Origin: Vibrio sp. 14G-20
GTDB lineage: Bacteria; Pseudomonadota; Gammaproteobacteria; Enterobacterales; Vibrionaceae
Reading direction: 5' to 3'
NCBI RefSeq assembly: GCF_026241515.1
Contig: NZ_JAPHPW010000028.1
Coordinates: forward strand, 1 to 51,923
DNA: 51,923 nucleotides
The position numbers and the translations under genes are program-made. Numbering within the stretch: position 1 is the stretch's first letter; every line of letters begins with the position of its first letter. Positions 27,399 through 34,884 of the stretch are shown here, piece by piece. Below the pieces are notes generated by a model, which did not search any database, had not been told where the DNA came from, and saw only the letters and a program-made list of their open reading frames with translations.

Positions 27399-27537
27399 TT
27401 CATACTTGAACCTGCAGCGTTGTTAACTGCGCAAGTTCACCGGAACGCCGGCCGTCCTAATCACATAGAACACCTATGCTCATAGGGCTGAACTTGCTTG
27501 TTGCCTAGCTGCAACTCCAATTATTTTGAGTATAAGT
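27399..27537. repeat. ERIC-type intergenic repeat, with a short insertion
   Basis: TCATACTTGAACCTGCAGCG at the left, a central palindrome (CCTAATCACATAG...CTATGCTCATAGGG) and CTTGTTGCCTAGCTGCAACT then AATTATTTTGAGTATA at the right follow the ERIC consensus as I recall it. About 14 extra bases (around 27441-27455, with CCGG...CCGG) sit left of the centre. It lies in the ars cassette, immediately after the phosphatase stop. Confidence 0.75.
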
Positions 27538-27556
27538 TAAGTGGAAAGTAAGAATT

Positions 27557-27597
27557 AGAGCTTTTGGATACCTATGATCTAAAAGCTCTTTTTGTTT
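27557..27597 (+). terminator. Terminator-like hairpin upstream of arsJ
   Basis: AGAGCTTTT / AAAAGCTCT (27557-27565, 27581-27589), 15-nt loop, followed by TTTTTG and more T. It lies 20 bp before the arsJ start, inside the presumed operon, so arsJ may be attenuated or have its own promoter in or after the ERIC element. Confidence 0.7.
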
Positions 27598-27616
27598 AGA
27601 TTGCAGAGATAGCGTT

Positions 27617-28837
27617 ATGTTTTCAAATCTAAGTAAGAGCGTTCGCCAATACATGTTGGTGACTTTTAACTACTGGAACTTCACCATTACTGATGGTGCA
27701 CTTCGCATGCTGGTGGTTCTGTATTTTTACGACCTTGGTTACAGTTCGTTAGAAATCGCCTCACTGTTCCTTTTCTATGAATTCTTTGGTGTGGTGACTA
27801 ACCTAATTGGTGGCTGGTTAGGGGCTCGTCTTGGCCTCAATAAGACCATGAACATCGGCTTAGGCATGCAAGTTGTCGCCTTGGGTATGCTCGCGGTGCC
27901 AAGCGCAATGTTGACCATCCCTTGGGTGATGGCTGCGCAGGCGTTGTCTGGTATCGCTAAAGATCTCAATAAGATGAGTGCCAAGAGCTCAATCAAAACT
28001 TTAGTCCCTGATGAACAGCAAGGCGCGCTTTATAAGTGGATTGCGATTCTAACCGGATCTAAAAATGCACTGAAAGGTGCTGGATTCTTTATCGGTGGCT
28101 TACTGCTTTCGACGATTGGTTTCCAATACGCAGTGCTAGCGATGGCTGCTGTGCTGACATTGGTCTTCATTGGCAGTTTGGTGAGCTTAGAAGCGGACAT
28201 GGGTAAAGCGAAAACCAAACCCAAGTTCAAACAGATTTTCTCTAAGTCTGAATCCATCAATATTTTGTCGGCTGCGCGTATGTTCCTGTTTGGTGCTCGT
28301 GATGTGTGGTTTGTGATTGCTTTGCCGATTTACCTAGGCAGTGTGTTTGGTTGGGATCACTCATGGGTTGGTGGTTTCTTAGCGGCTTGGACTATCGCAT
28401 ATGGCTTTGTGCAGGGCATTGCACCTAAGATTACTGGTAAAGCTCAAGGCAAGGTGCCTGATGGACATGCAGCGCTATTATGGGCGGGTGCGTTGGCTAT
28501 TGTGACCGCTGGTATTGCTTATGCGGTACAGATTGGTTGGCAACCAGAGCTCGTTATCGTGGGTGGTTTGATGGTATTTGGTGCCATCTTTGCGGTGAAC
28601 TCATCACTTCACTCATATTTGATTGTGAGTTATGCGAAAGGCGATGGCGTTTCTCTTGATGTCGGTTTCTATTACATGGCAAATGCAATGGGCCGTTTGA
28701 TTGGCACTATCTTGTCAGGGTTGGTATTCCAAATGGCCGGTTTGTCTGCGTGTCTGTGGGTATCTTTTGCGTTCTTAGCGATAACGACGGTGATCTCTCT
28801 GCGTTTACCTAAAGTGCCGCAAATCTCAGCGGCATAA
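27617..28837 (+). CDS. arsJ: ArsJ, organoarsenical (1-arseno-3-phosphoglycerate) efflux permease
   Basis: A 406-residue MFS permease with about 12 membrane segments. The ArsJ family opening (VRQYMLVTFNYWNFTITDGALRMLVVLYFYDLGY) and the motif GIAKDLNKMSAKSSIK are visible. ArsJ exports 1-arseno-3-phosphoglycerate, which then breaks down to arsenate outside the cell, so GAPDH plus ArsJ act as an arsenate pump. It is separated from the GAPDH and phosphatase genes by an ERIC element and a hairpin. A terminator follows. Confidence 0.94.
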   Translation: MFSNLSKSVRQYMLVTFNYWNFTITDGALRMLVVLYFYDLGYSSLEIASLFLFYEFFGVVTNLIGGWLGARLGLNKTMNIGLGMQVVALGMLAVPSAMLTIPWVMAAQALSGIAKDLNKMSAKSSIKTLVPDEQQGALYKWIAILTGSKNALKGAGFFIGGLLLSTIGFQYAVLAMAAVLTLVFIGSLVSLEADMGKAKTKPKFKQIFSKSESINILSAARMFLFGARDVWFVIALPIYLGSVFGWDHSWVGGFLAAWTIAYGFVQGIAPKITGKAQGKVPDGHAALLWAGALAIVTAGIAYAVQIGWQPELVIVGGLMVFGAIFAVNSSLHSYLIVSYAKGDGVSLDVGFYYMANAMGRLIGTILSGLVFQMAGLSACLWVSFAFLAITTVISLRLPKVPQISAA

Positions 28838-28885
28838 GCTTCAGCCGCATGAGCTAAATTCGCGATAAGCCTCTCCTTTAACACT

Positions 28886-28920
28886 AAGCTGACTTGGTAT
28901 TTATTCCGGTCAGCTTTTTT
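28886..28920 (+). terminator. Terminator after arsJ
   Basis: AAGCTGAC / GTCAGCTT stem, 15-nt loop, T-run. Confidence 0.8.
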
Positions 28921-28961
28921 ATTGCTATAGTAGAATGATTGAATATTAATCAGGCATTTAC

Positions 28962-29975
28962 ATGAAGCAGCGAATTCTCTTTTTTGATTTAGCACGATGT
29001 GTCGCGGCCATAGCAGTTATCGCGATTCATGTTTTGGCGCCTTATCGGAATGAATTAGGCACCATTCCTTTCGGTGAATGGCTGACCGCCATTACGGTGA
29101 ACGGTTTTAGTCGTTGGGCGGTGCCGGTGTTCATATTGATTACTGGTGCTCTGATGCTGAGTGATCAGCGCCCGTTTGACGCCAAGTACTACCTCAAGCG
29201 TCGTCTGGGTAAGGTGCTGATCCCTTTCATTGTCTGGTCGCTTTTCTATACCTACCTATCGGGTTGGTCTGCGATGGGCTTTGATGCTGACGTTAGTTGG
29301 GATGTGCTACTCAATAGCTATCATCACTATACCTACTATCACCTTGGCTTCTTTTATTACTTTATCCCACTCTACTTTGTTATTCCGTTCTTGCAGATCA
29401 TGGTCAGAAAGTACGGTGATAAATCGGTCTATGCCTTTACGGCGGTATGGTTGTTCACAACATTACTGTTCTTACTGAAAATCGATGGCCCTTGGAGCCA
29501 CGAATTGTGGTTGTACACCGGGTACTTACCATTGGGTTACTTGCTGTATAAGATTGTGCCACTTAACAAGATGACAGTTGGCGTGAGTGTGTTACTTGGT
29601 GGGTTAGCGTTACTGACTACGGTTTACATGGTGGTTGATGCAAGCTTGGTAGCAGAAGAGTACACAGTAGGGCGTTGGTTATCTTACAAGACGTTGAATA
29701 CCGTATTAGCGGCGAGCATGGTGTTCATGGTGTGCCGTTACTATGGTGAAGGGTTGTCTGAGAAGAGCAATCAAGTGGTTGGTTTTATCAGTAAACACAG
29801 CTTAGGTATTTATCTGCTGCACCCGATTTTCTTATGGCCAATGAAAGAATTCGGTTGGTACCAAGGACACCCTGCGTGGGTTATTCCATTATGGATTGTG
29901 ATCAGCGGAGCTGGCGCGTTATGGATGAGCTGGTTGGTGTCTAAATCAGAGAAAACGCGTTGGTTATTGCCTTAG
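28962..29975 (+). CDS. Acyltransferase 3 family membrane protein (WecH-like)
   Basis: A 337-residue polytopic inner-membrane protein with about ten membrane segments. The N-terminal FFDLARCVAAIAVIAIHVLAP holds the conserved helix-1 signature and catalytic-type His of acyltransferase 3. RWAVPVFILITGALML and KHSLGIYLLHPIF are further family motifs. Members O-acetylate surface polysaccharides; WecH modifies enterobacterial common antigen. No polysaccharide genes are nearby, so the acceptor is unknown. The stop codon lies within a hairpin (29969-29995). Confidence 0.85.
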   Translation: MKQRILFFDLARCVAAIAVIAIHVLAPYRNELGTIPFGEWLTAITVNGFSRWAVPVFILITGALMLSDQRPFDAKYYLKRRLGKVLIPFIVWSLFYTYLSGWSAMGFDADVSWDVLLNSYHHYTYYHLGFFYYFIPLYFVIPFLQIMVRKYGDKSVYAFTAVWLFTTLLFLLKIDGPWSHELWLYTGYLPLGYLLYKIVPLNKMTVGVSVLLGGLALLTTVYMVVDASLVAEEYTVGRWLSYKTLNTVLAASMVFMVCRYYGEGLSEKSNQVVGFISKHSLGIYLLHPIFLWPMKEFGWYQGHPAWVIPLWIVISGAGALWMSWLVSKSEKTRWLLP

Positions 29976-29995
29976 CGGTGAGTGCTAAGGCTTTC
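29969..29995 (+). terminator. Possible terminator overlapping the acyltransferase stop
   Basis: GCCTTAGC / GCTAAGGC stem, 7-nt loop, then only TTTCT. The short T-run makes it a weak candidate. Confidence 0.4.
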
Positions 29996-30035
29996 TGATG
30001 GATTGCTTAGAAGATACAGTTGAGGCGGCTGACGT

Positions 30036-30365
30036 TTAGCGCTTCAACGCAAAGTGTAAGAACTTATCGCCTTGGTAGGTTAAGGTTCCTTTGTCGCCAG
30101 GGTTAAGGGCGTGGAAGTAGTGGATTCCGACTTGGAATTCTCGCTTCGGACCAACCACACCACGTTGAACGTAAATCCAGTACTCTTGATCTTCTTGGCC
30201 AGATTCTGCGTCAGGAAGGTCGATGGATTGTTTGTCTAACACCGTGACATTCACTTTCTTCTCTGGCGCATTTTCACCTTGCGAGTGTTTTCGATAGAAA
30301 CCAATAAATACCCAAGCCGCAAGAGCAGCGAGTGCAAAGATGGCAAAAAAGAGTGAGTTAGGCAT
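30036..30365 (-). CDS. DUF2500 family membrane protein (YhhM-like)
   Basis: A 109-residue protein with one N-terminal membrane segment (about 4-24, LFFAIFALAALAAWVFIGF) and a beta-rich domain with VTVLDKQSIDLP, YWIYVQRG and the C-terminal GDKGTLTYQGDKFLHF, which is characteristic of DUF2500. In E. coli the homologue YhhM lies near rsmD, yhhL and yhhN; here yhhN, yhhL and rsmD are found within 4.5 kb but in a rearranged order. Function unknown, probably periplasm-facing or membrane-associated. Confidence 0.85.
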   Translation of the reverse strand: MPNSLFFAIFALAALAAWVFIGFYRKHSQGENAPEKKVNVTVLDKQSIDLPDAESGQEDQEYWIYVQRGVVGPKREFQVGIHYFHALNPGDKGTLTYQGDKFLHFALKR

Positions 30366-30609
30366 ATAACCTCCATGTAGTCGTGATGGTTATTCTAGTC
30401 TTTCAGGCAATAGGGATATGTGTTTAAAGCCGTTATTCGTGAACTGTTGTAAGCCAAGCTGATTATTTTTCGGCAGACATCACATTTAATGGCCAGCTTG
30501 GGATAAAGCATTGTTATTTATTGTCTCTTTCTCTCGTAAATAACAGTGATTTTGTATAAGAATAGGGAAATGCTCGACTAGAATTATAGTGTGGAGTGGG
30601 AGGGCCAAG

Positions 30610-30984
30610 ATGACCGATATTGAAAAAGTGGTGACAAGAACTCGCAATATAGAGAAATTATTGAGGCTTCAATATCATGCCGAAGGCGAAGGATTGCATG
30701 AGCTTGTAACAAGCTGTGAAGAAAGGCTACCGCACGATATGGTGAGCAAGCTGCGCTATATCGCAACGTGTCGTAACAAGGTAGTCAATGAACATGAGGC
30801 TAAGTTGGAAGACCAACATAAGTTCATCGTGATGTGTAACGACTGTGAGAAGGAGCTGACTCCACGTAGTGGTCGTTTTATCTGGCGAGTTGCGATCTTA
30901 CTGATGATGGCAATGACTTTAGCTGCCGCTGGTTTCTATTATGCAAACTGGGATGTGCTAACACTGCATCTGTTTTCGAAGTGA
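30610..30984 (+). CDS. Hypothetical tail-anchored protein with a DUF4145-like domain
   Basis: A 124-residue protein I cannot name. The start at 30610 is 7 nt after GGGAGG. The N-terminal ~75 residues are helical and resemble DUF4145 (RNIEKLLRLQYHAEGEGLHELV, then LRYIATCRNKVVNEHE). A CNDCEK motif follows at about 81-86. One membrane helix sits near the C-terminus (about 96-115), giving a tail-anchored layout with the domain in the cytosol. DUF4145 often occurs in defence and nuclease proteins, but no nuclease part is present here. A strong terminator follows. Confidence 0.7.
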   Translation: MTDIEKVVTRTRNIEKLLRLQYHAEGEGLHELVTSCEERLPHDMVSKLRYIATCRNKVVNEHEAKLEDQHKFIVMCNDCEKELTPRSGRFIWRVAILLMMAMTLAAAGFYYANWDVLTLHLFSK

Positions 30985-30994
30985 AAAAATTGAA

Positions 30995-31029
30995 CAAAAA
31001 AAGGGACGCTTATGGCGTCCCTTTTTTTA
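30995..31029. terminator. Bidirectional terminator
   Basis: AAAAAAAGGGACGC / GCGTCCCTTTTTTT, 4-5 nt loop. It serves the gene ending at 30984 and the small minus-strand ORF ending at 31042. Confidence 0.92.
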
Positions 31030-31041
31030 TCTGTAACTTGC

Positions 31042-31122
31042 TTAGTACATCATCGGTAGTGTCATTAGACCTACAACTACCGCGATCATTACAAGTCCTT
31101 GTCTTTGCGAAGATGAAATCAT
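31042..31122 (-). CDS. 26-residue membrane peptide (small ORF)
   Basis: The minus strand encodes MISSSQRQGL followed by VMIAVVVGLMTLPMMY and a stop. It has a polar N-terminus of nine residues, then one hydrophobic helix of about 16. TAGGAG lies 7 nt before the ATG. A -35 (TTGATC) and -10 (TATTCT) pair spaced by 17 bp is upstream, and a strong terminator lies 12 bp after the stop. This complete transcription unit argues that it is real. It is too short for normal gene finders. Family not recognised; comparable peptides modulate membrane complexes, but no partner is suggested here. Confidence 0.65.
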   Translation of the reverse strand: MISSSQRQGLVMIAVVVGLMTLPMMY

Positions 31123-31163
31123 AACACTACTCCTAAATTTGGTTGTCTCTCGCTATGTTTTAA

Positions 31164-31192
31164 AGAATAGCCCACTTATAGGTTTAGATCAA
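31164..31192 (-). promoter_or_regulatory. Sigma-70-like promoter of the 26-residue ORF
   Basis: On the minus strand TTGATC (31187-31192) and TATTCT (31164-31169) are separated by 17 bp, 42 bp before the small ORF start. Confidence 0.5.
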
Positions 31193-31909
31193 GAATTACT
31201 TTCGAAAGCCCTAAAAGTGGTAGAAAACTATTGGATATTGACTTGTTTGAGGCTGTTTAACTGTATTTTTCAGTGTGTTCTTATTTTGTTCGTTGTGATT
31301 CATGTTTGTTCTTATTTGATTTAAGTTGCTGTTTTATAATGGTTGTTATGTGTGATTTATATTGTTAAAGGTTGTTAAACTGTATTAATGGGGTCTGGTG
31401 GCTTCTAGGTTGGATTTGGTTTTGTTTGTGCGTTTTTTTCTTGGTTCTGGTGGCTGATTTGACAAGGAGCTAGGAAAATCCTGACAAATAGGAGCTGAAT
31501 TAACGCAAGTTGCTTACTTTACAAAGCTAGGTGTATTTGAGGTTTTTAATTCATGTTTAATTTTCATTTTAAACATTTAAGTTAATGTATTTGTTGGTTT
31601 TTGTTGTTTGTTTTTCTAATTTTAAAGTGTGGTTTTTGGCTGTTTTTGATGGATTTTTGCGATTTGTCTAGGTTAGAAATGACCAAAATGAAAAGATGGG
31701 CGCTGTAAGGTGATTTTCGATGAGTTTAACGAAGAATCGCTCTAGTTTTAAACGAATCATCGTTATCTCCGCGTAATTGTCATGGCTTCAACTGAAAGAG
31801 ACTCTTTTTAGTGGAAGCGTAATCAAGATCCAATTTTGAGGGGCTGAGGCTTTACATCAACACTCGTGTGCCTAGACTGGCGACGATTTAAAGCAATAGG
31901 GCAAATGGT
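31193..31909. other. Long intergenic region, rich in G+T on the plus strand
   Basis: About 720 bp before yhhN. From about 31240 to 31690 the plus strand is dominated by T and G (runs such as TTTGTTGGTTTTTGTTGTTTG), with little C. No ORF with a ribosome binding site is convincing. An imperfect long hairpin lies at 31785-31818. The region must contain the yhhN promoter; it could also hold a small RNA or an H-NS-type silenced stretch. Confidence 0.5.
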
Positions 31910-32530
31910 ATGTGGAGTTGGTTGGCGGTTTCCTTGTCTGGTATCGGAGCAATAGCAGGAACGAAACATGGACATATCGGTCAGGCCTTATCGTATAAGG
32001 TTTTTACCTTTGTATTATTAGCGACCATTGCTTTAACTCAATCTGTCGTTGCTGATTTTACCTATTGGGTCGTTGCTGGGTTGGCGGTCTCTGCGATCGC
32101 AGATGTCTTGCATACTATTACTCAAAGACGTCCTCTGCATTTTGTTTGCTTCTTGCTGGCTCAGCTCTGTTACAGCAAAGCATTTTGGCTACAGCTATCA
32201 GGGGAAATGGTCTGGTGGTTGTTCGCACTCCTGTTGGCGGCTTGTGTCGTTGCTTTTTTCTTATTACTGCCTCGCTTAGACAAACTCGTCTTTCCTGTGG
32301 TTATCATGGGTATCGTGCTTATTCAGCTTGCATGGGCTTCTGGTGAGCTCTGGTTGCTTGATCCTCAACTGTCGCATGCGGTCGGTTTTACTGGTTGTGC
32401 CGTGTTGCTGCTTTCGGCATTGGCATACGCGCTAAATTTCTATCGTAGCCCAATTAAGGGTGCCTACTTTTGGGTGACGGGCAGTTACTTTCTGGCGCAC
32501 GCTCTCATTGTTGCTTCCCTTACCATTTAG
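31910..32530 (+). CDS. yhhN: YhhN/TMEM86 family protein (lysoplasmalogenase-like)
   Basis: A 206-residue inner-membrane protein with about eight short membrane segments. The family motifs YKVFTFVLLATIAL (KPL/KVF-type), AGLAVSAIADVLHT (family S-x-x-D/GD region), FLLAQLCYSKAFW and the C-terminal FWVTGSYFLAHALIV are present. Mammalian TMEM86 members hydrolyse lysoplasmalogen; the bacterial function is unsettled. The catalytic Asp candidates are in the ADVL segment and the GELWL region. It is monocistronic, with yecH 90 bp downstream. Confidence 0.88.
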   Translation: MWSWLAVSLSGIGAIAGTKHGHIGQALSYKVFTFVLLATIALTQSVVADFTYWVVAGLAVSAIADVLHTITQRRPLHFVCFLLAQLCYSKAFWLQLSGEMVWWLFALLLAACVVAFFLLLPRLDKLVFPVVIMGIVLIQLAWASGELWLLDPQLSHAVGFTGCAVLLLSALAYALNFYRSPIKGAYFWVTGSYFLAHALIVASLTI

Positions 32531-32620
32531 GGGAGAGCTCACTTAACTCTGAGCTACATCAAAGCAGCTCAGATGAAAGTGGGTACTCTACGTCTAGTTC
32601 ATTAAACATGAGATAGAGTT

Positions 32621-32857
32621 ATGACTACCGAAATTCATGCACACAACATTTTAAACCTACTGAGTGAAAAGCCACTGACTCGTGAAGAGTTGACGCAAGA
32701 GCTCGCTCAAAAATATGGCGCAGAAGCGCGTTTTCATACGTGTAAACTGAACGGTCTGGATTTAGATGGATTGCTGAAGTTTTTCCTGAAGATGGAAAAG
32801 GTCGTGGTTCTTGATGACAAGCTTTGTACCAATCGCGAGCGCGTGTGTAATCATTGA
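32621..32857 (+). CDS. yecH: YecH family putative metal-binding protein
   Basis: A 78-residue cytosolic protein of the YecH (DUF2492) family. The family pattern is visible: a His-containing N-terminus (IHAHNILNLL), ARFHTCKLNGLDLDGLLKFFL and a Cys/His-rich C-terminus (DDKLCTNRERVCNH). The conserved His and Cys residues suggest a bound metal such as zinc or iron, but no function is established. Preceded by AGATAGAG before the ATG. Confidence 0.88.
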   Translation: MTTEIHAHNILNLLSEKPLTREELTQELAQKYGAEARFHTCKLNGLDLDGLLKFFLKMEKVVVLDDKLCTNRERVCNH

Positions 32858-33072
32858 TCTTTAGTAGGCACTGAGTTTTAGATATTTTTGGTTTCAGAGC
32901 CTTTTGATCTTCAGATATTGGGCGAGTGGATGAGAGGTTTTGACTCCACTCCTATATTTATTTTCGTATCACTTCCCTCTGTAAATTCCCTCTTAACGAT
33001 GCTAACTACTGTGTTCGAAAATCAATGTGAGGCTGTTATACTCCGCGCACCTTCGCTTTTCGAGACCAACTT

Positions 33073-33657
33073 ATGGAAATCTTATCTGCAGCAACCATGC
33101 TGTTTCTTATTATGGACCCGCTTGGTAATCTACCAATTGTGCTCTCTATCCTTAAGCATCTCGATCCGAAGCGTCGCCGTATTGTTCTTGTTCGTGAACT
33201 GATGTTTGCACTGATTATCTTGCTGTTGTTCTTGTTTGCTGGACAAAGCATTATGAACTTCCTGCACGTACAACCTGAAACCTTGAGTATCTCAGGTGGT
33301 ATTATTTTGTTTATCATCGCGATTAAGATGATTTTCCCAAGCGCAGGTAGTATTACAGGCCTCGCGGCAGGTGAAGAGCCGTTTATTGTGCCTATGGCGA
33401 TTCCGATGATTGCAGGCCCGTCAGTGATTGCGGCATTGATTCTGTTGTCGACCCAGCATCCTGACAACATGCTAGAGCTCTCAGCTGCTGTGATGCTGGC
33501 TTGGGGCGCGACCTTCTTTATTCTGATGTTTAATGGCTTCTTCCTGCGAGTACTGGGAGAGAGAGGTCTTAAAGCCATCGAGCGCTTGATGGGCTTGTTG
33601 CTGGTTATGCTGTCGACGCAAATGTTCCTAGATGGTGTAAAGGGCTACATGGGCTAA
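33073..33657 (+). CDS. yhgN: MarC family membrane protein YhgN
   Basis: A 194-residue MarC/UPF0056 inner-membrane protein with six membrane segments. Signature parts are LFLIMDPLGNLPIVLSIL, MISGGIILFIIAIKMIFP-type helix 3, and VPMAIPMIAGPSVIAALILL. Sometimes labelled NAAT transporter; the true substrate is unknown. Its length matches E. coli YhgN. It converges on yhhL with a shared terminator. Confidence 0.92.
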   Translation: MEILSAATMLFLIMDPLGNLPIVLSILKHLDPKRRRIVLVRELMFALIILLLFLFAGQSIMNFLHVQPETLSISGGIILFIIAIKMIFPSAGSITGLAAGEEPFIVPMAIPMIAGPSVIAALILLSTQHPDNMLELSAAVMLAWGATFFILMFNGFFLRVLGERGLKAIERLMGLLLVMLSTQMFLDGVKGYMG

Positions 33658-33677
33658 CATCAGTATCAACGATGAAT

Positions 33678-33709
33678 AAAAAAACGCCGCTCAAATGAGC
33701 GGCGTTTTT
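33678..33709. terminator. Bidirectional terminator between yhgN and yhhL
   Basis: ACGCCGCTC / GAGCGGCGT stem with A- and T-runs on both sides. Confidence 0.92.
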
Positions 33710-33774
33710 GTCTTTACTGTTTCTGTCATGATGTTTTCTGCAGCTAAGCGTCTTATATCTGAGCTTAAGCTCGA

Positions 33775-34041
33775 TTACATCATGTGTTTGCGTCGGATAT
33801 CGAGTAGGGCAAAGACTCCGAAAATCAATATTGACCACTTCTCCCAACGTGACATCTCGATCTTATCGCCGAAAGCACCGATAAAGATCAGCATCTGCAG
33901 GCCGTGCATGAAGAACAAGAATGCTGTCATGATATAAAGCGCAATTGCAGCATTACCCGGGAACGGGTAGAAAATATTTACGATTAAGATAAACCAAACA
34001 AAGGCGATGGCTGCTTTTGCTAGTGGAAGCAAGAACTTCAT
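33775..34041 (-). CDS. yhhL: DUF1145 family membrane protein YhhL
   Basis: An 88-residue small membrane protein with about two to three membrane segments (VWFILIVNIFYPFP, ALYIMTAFLFFMHGLQMLIFIGAF, WSILIFGVFALL) and a basic C-terminus RRKHMM. Matches DUF1145, which in E. coli (YhhL) lies just after rsmD. Here it follows rsmD by 10 nt on the same strand and is surely cotranscribed. Function unknown. Confidence 0.88.
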   Translation of the reverse strand: MKFLLPLAKAAIAFVWFILIVNIFYPFPGNAAIALYIMTAFLFFMHGLQMLIFIGAFGDKIEMSRWEKWSILIFGVFALLDIRRKHMM

Positions 34042-34051
34042 TCAATAACTC

Positions 34052-34654
34052 CTATTCTTCACTGATTCGATTGAACAGTCGGTAGCTTGACTGTCCGGTG
34101 GTCTTATCGCGATGCAATTCCCAGTTCTCTGGCATAGCTTCAAGTTTCAGTTCTTTCTCTGTCTCGACGTAAATGATGGCATTGTCTGCAAGCCAACCGT
34201 TACTCTCAAGCAGTTGTACTGTTTCTGCCAGTAAGCCTTTACGAAATGGAGGATCAAGGAAAACCATATCGTAAGGAGTGCCCGGTTTCTTAAGGAAAGA
34301 GATAGCATCAGTATTCACGACATTAATGTTGTCTGCCTTGAGCTCTTTCGCATTATCAGAAAGCTGTTTAGCCGCCTTTTGGTTCATTTCGAGCAGTGTC
34401 ACCATTTTTGCTTGGCGAGAAGCGGCTTCAAAACCTAGACCGCCAGAACCGGCAAATACATCCAAGCAAGTTGAATGTGGGATATCTTGAGCCACCCAGT
34501 TAAAGAGTGTCTCTTTTACTCGGTCAATGGTTGGGCGTAATCCTTCTAAATCATGAACGGGCAGCTTTCTACCTCTCCATGAGCCACTAATAATTCGAAC
34601 AAAGCCTCCGGATGGCTTTTTTTGTGATGTGTTTTGCTGGCGACGTCTTACCAT
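34052..34654 (-). CDS. rsmD: 16S rRNA (guanine966-N2)-methyltransferase RsmD
   Basis: A 200-residue SAM-dependent methyltransferase acting on G966 of 16S rRNA. Motifs: VRIISGSWRGRKLPV and LRPTIDRVKETLFNW at the N-terminus, SAM-binding LDVFAGSGGLGFEA, and the catalytic MVFLDPPFRKG. The start is MVRRRQQN at 34654; a longer reading frame to 34747 adds 31 residues that do not look like the family. Divergent from ftsY, as in many gammaproteobacteria. Confidence 0.95.
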   Translation of the reverse strand: MVRRRQQNTSQKKPSGGFVRIISGSWRGRKLPVHDLEGLRPTIDRVKETLFNWVAQDIPHSTCLDVFAGSGGLGFEAASRQAKMVTLLEMNQKAAKQLSDNAKELKADNINVVNTDAISFLKKPGTPYDMVFLDPPFRKGLLAETVQLLESNGWLADNAIIYVETEKELKLEAMPENWELHRDKTTGQSSYRLFNRISEE

Positions 34655-34884
34655 AGATTTTTTGACCGCTAATAAAGTGATACTATACCGAGCCCAATTT
34701 AAGTGGGTTCGTGTATTAAATAAATTTACAATGACAAAGTGTATCAAGCTAAAAGCAAACTTATCACTGCTTTGTCATTTTTCTTTACTATTCGTTTGTA
34801 CAAGCTTGTATTGTATAACAATAGCAAAGAGTCGACGTGTATTAAGTCAATACAGCTAATTAGTAGATCTAGGAAACTCCTCTG

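Noticed and set aside
31139..31324. 61-residue plus-strand ORF
   Set aside because: Composition reflects T-rich DNA, and no ribosome binding site is visible.
32888..33202. 104-residue plus-strand ORF before yhgN
   Set aside because: Its 3' part overlaps yhgN in another frame, and the yhgN reading is clearly the protein family. The upstream part has no motif.
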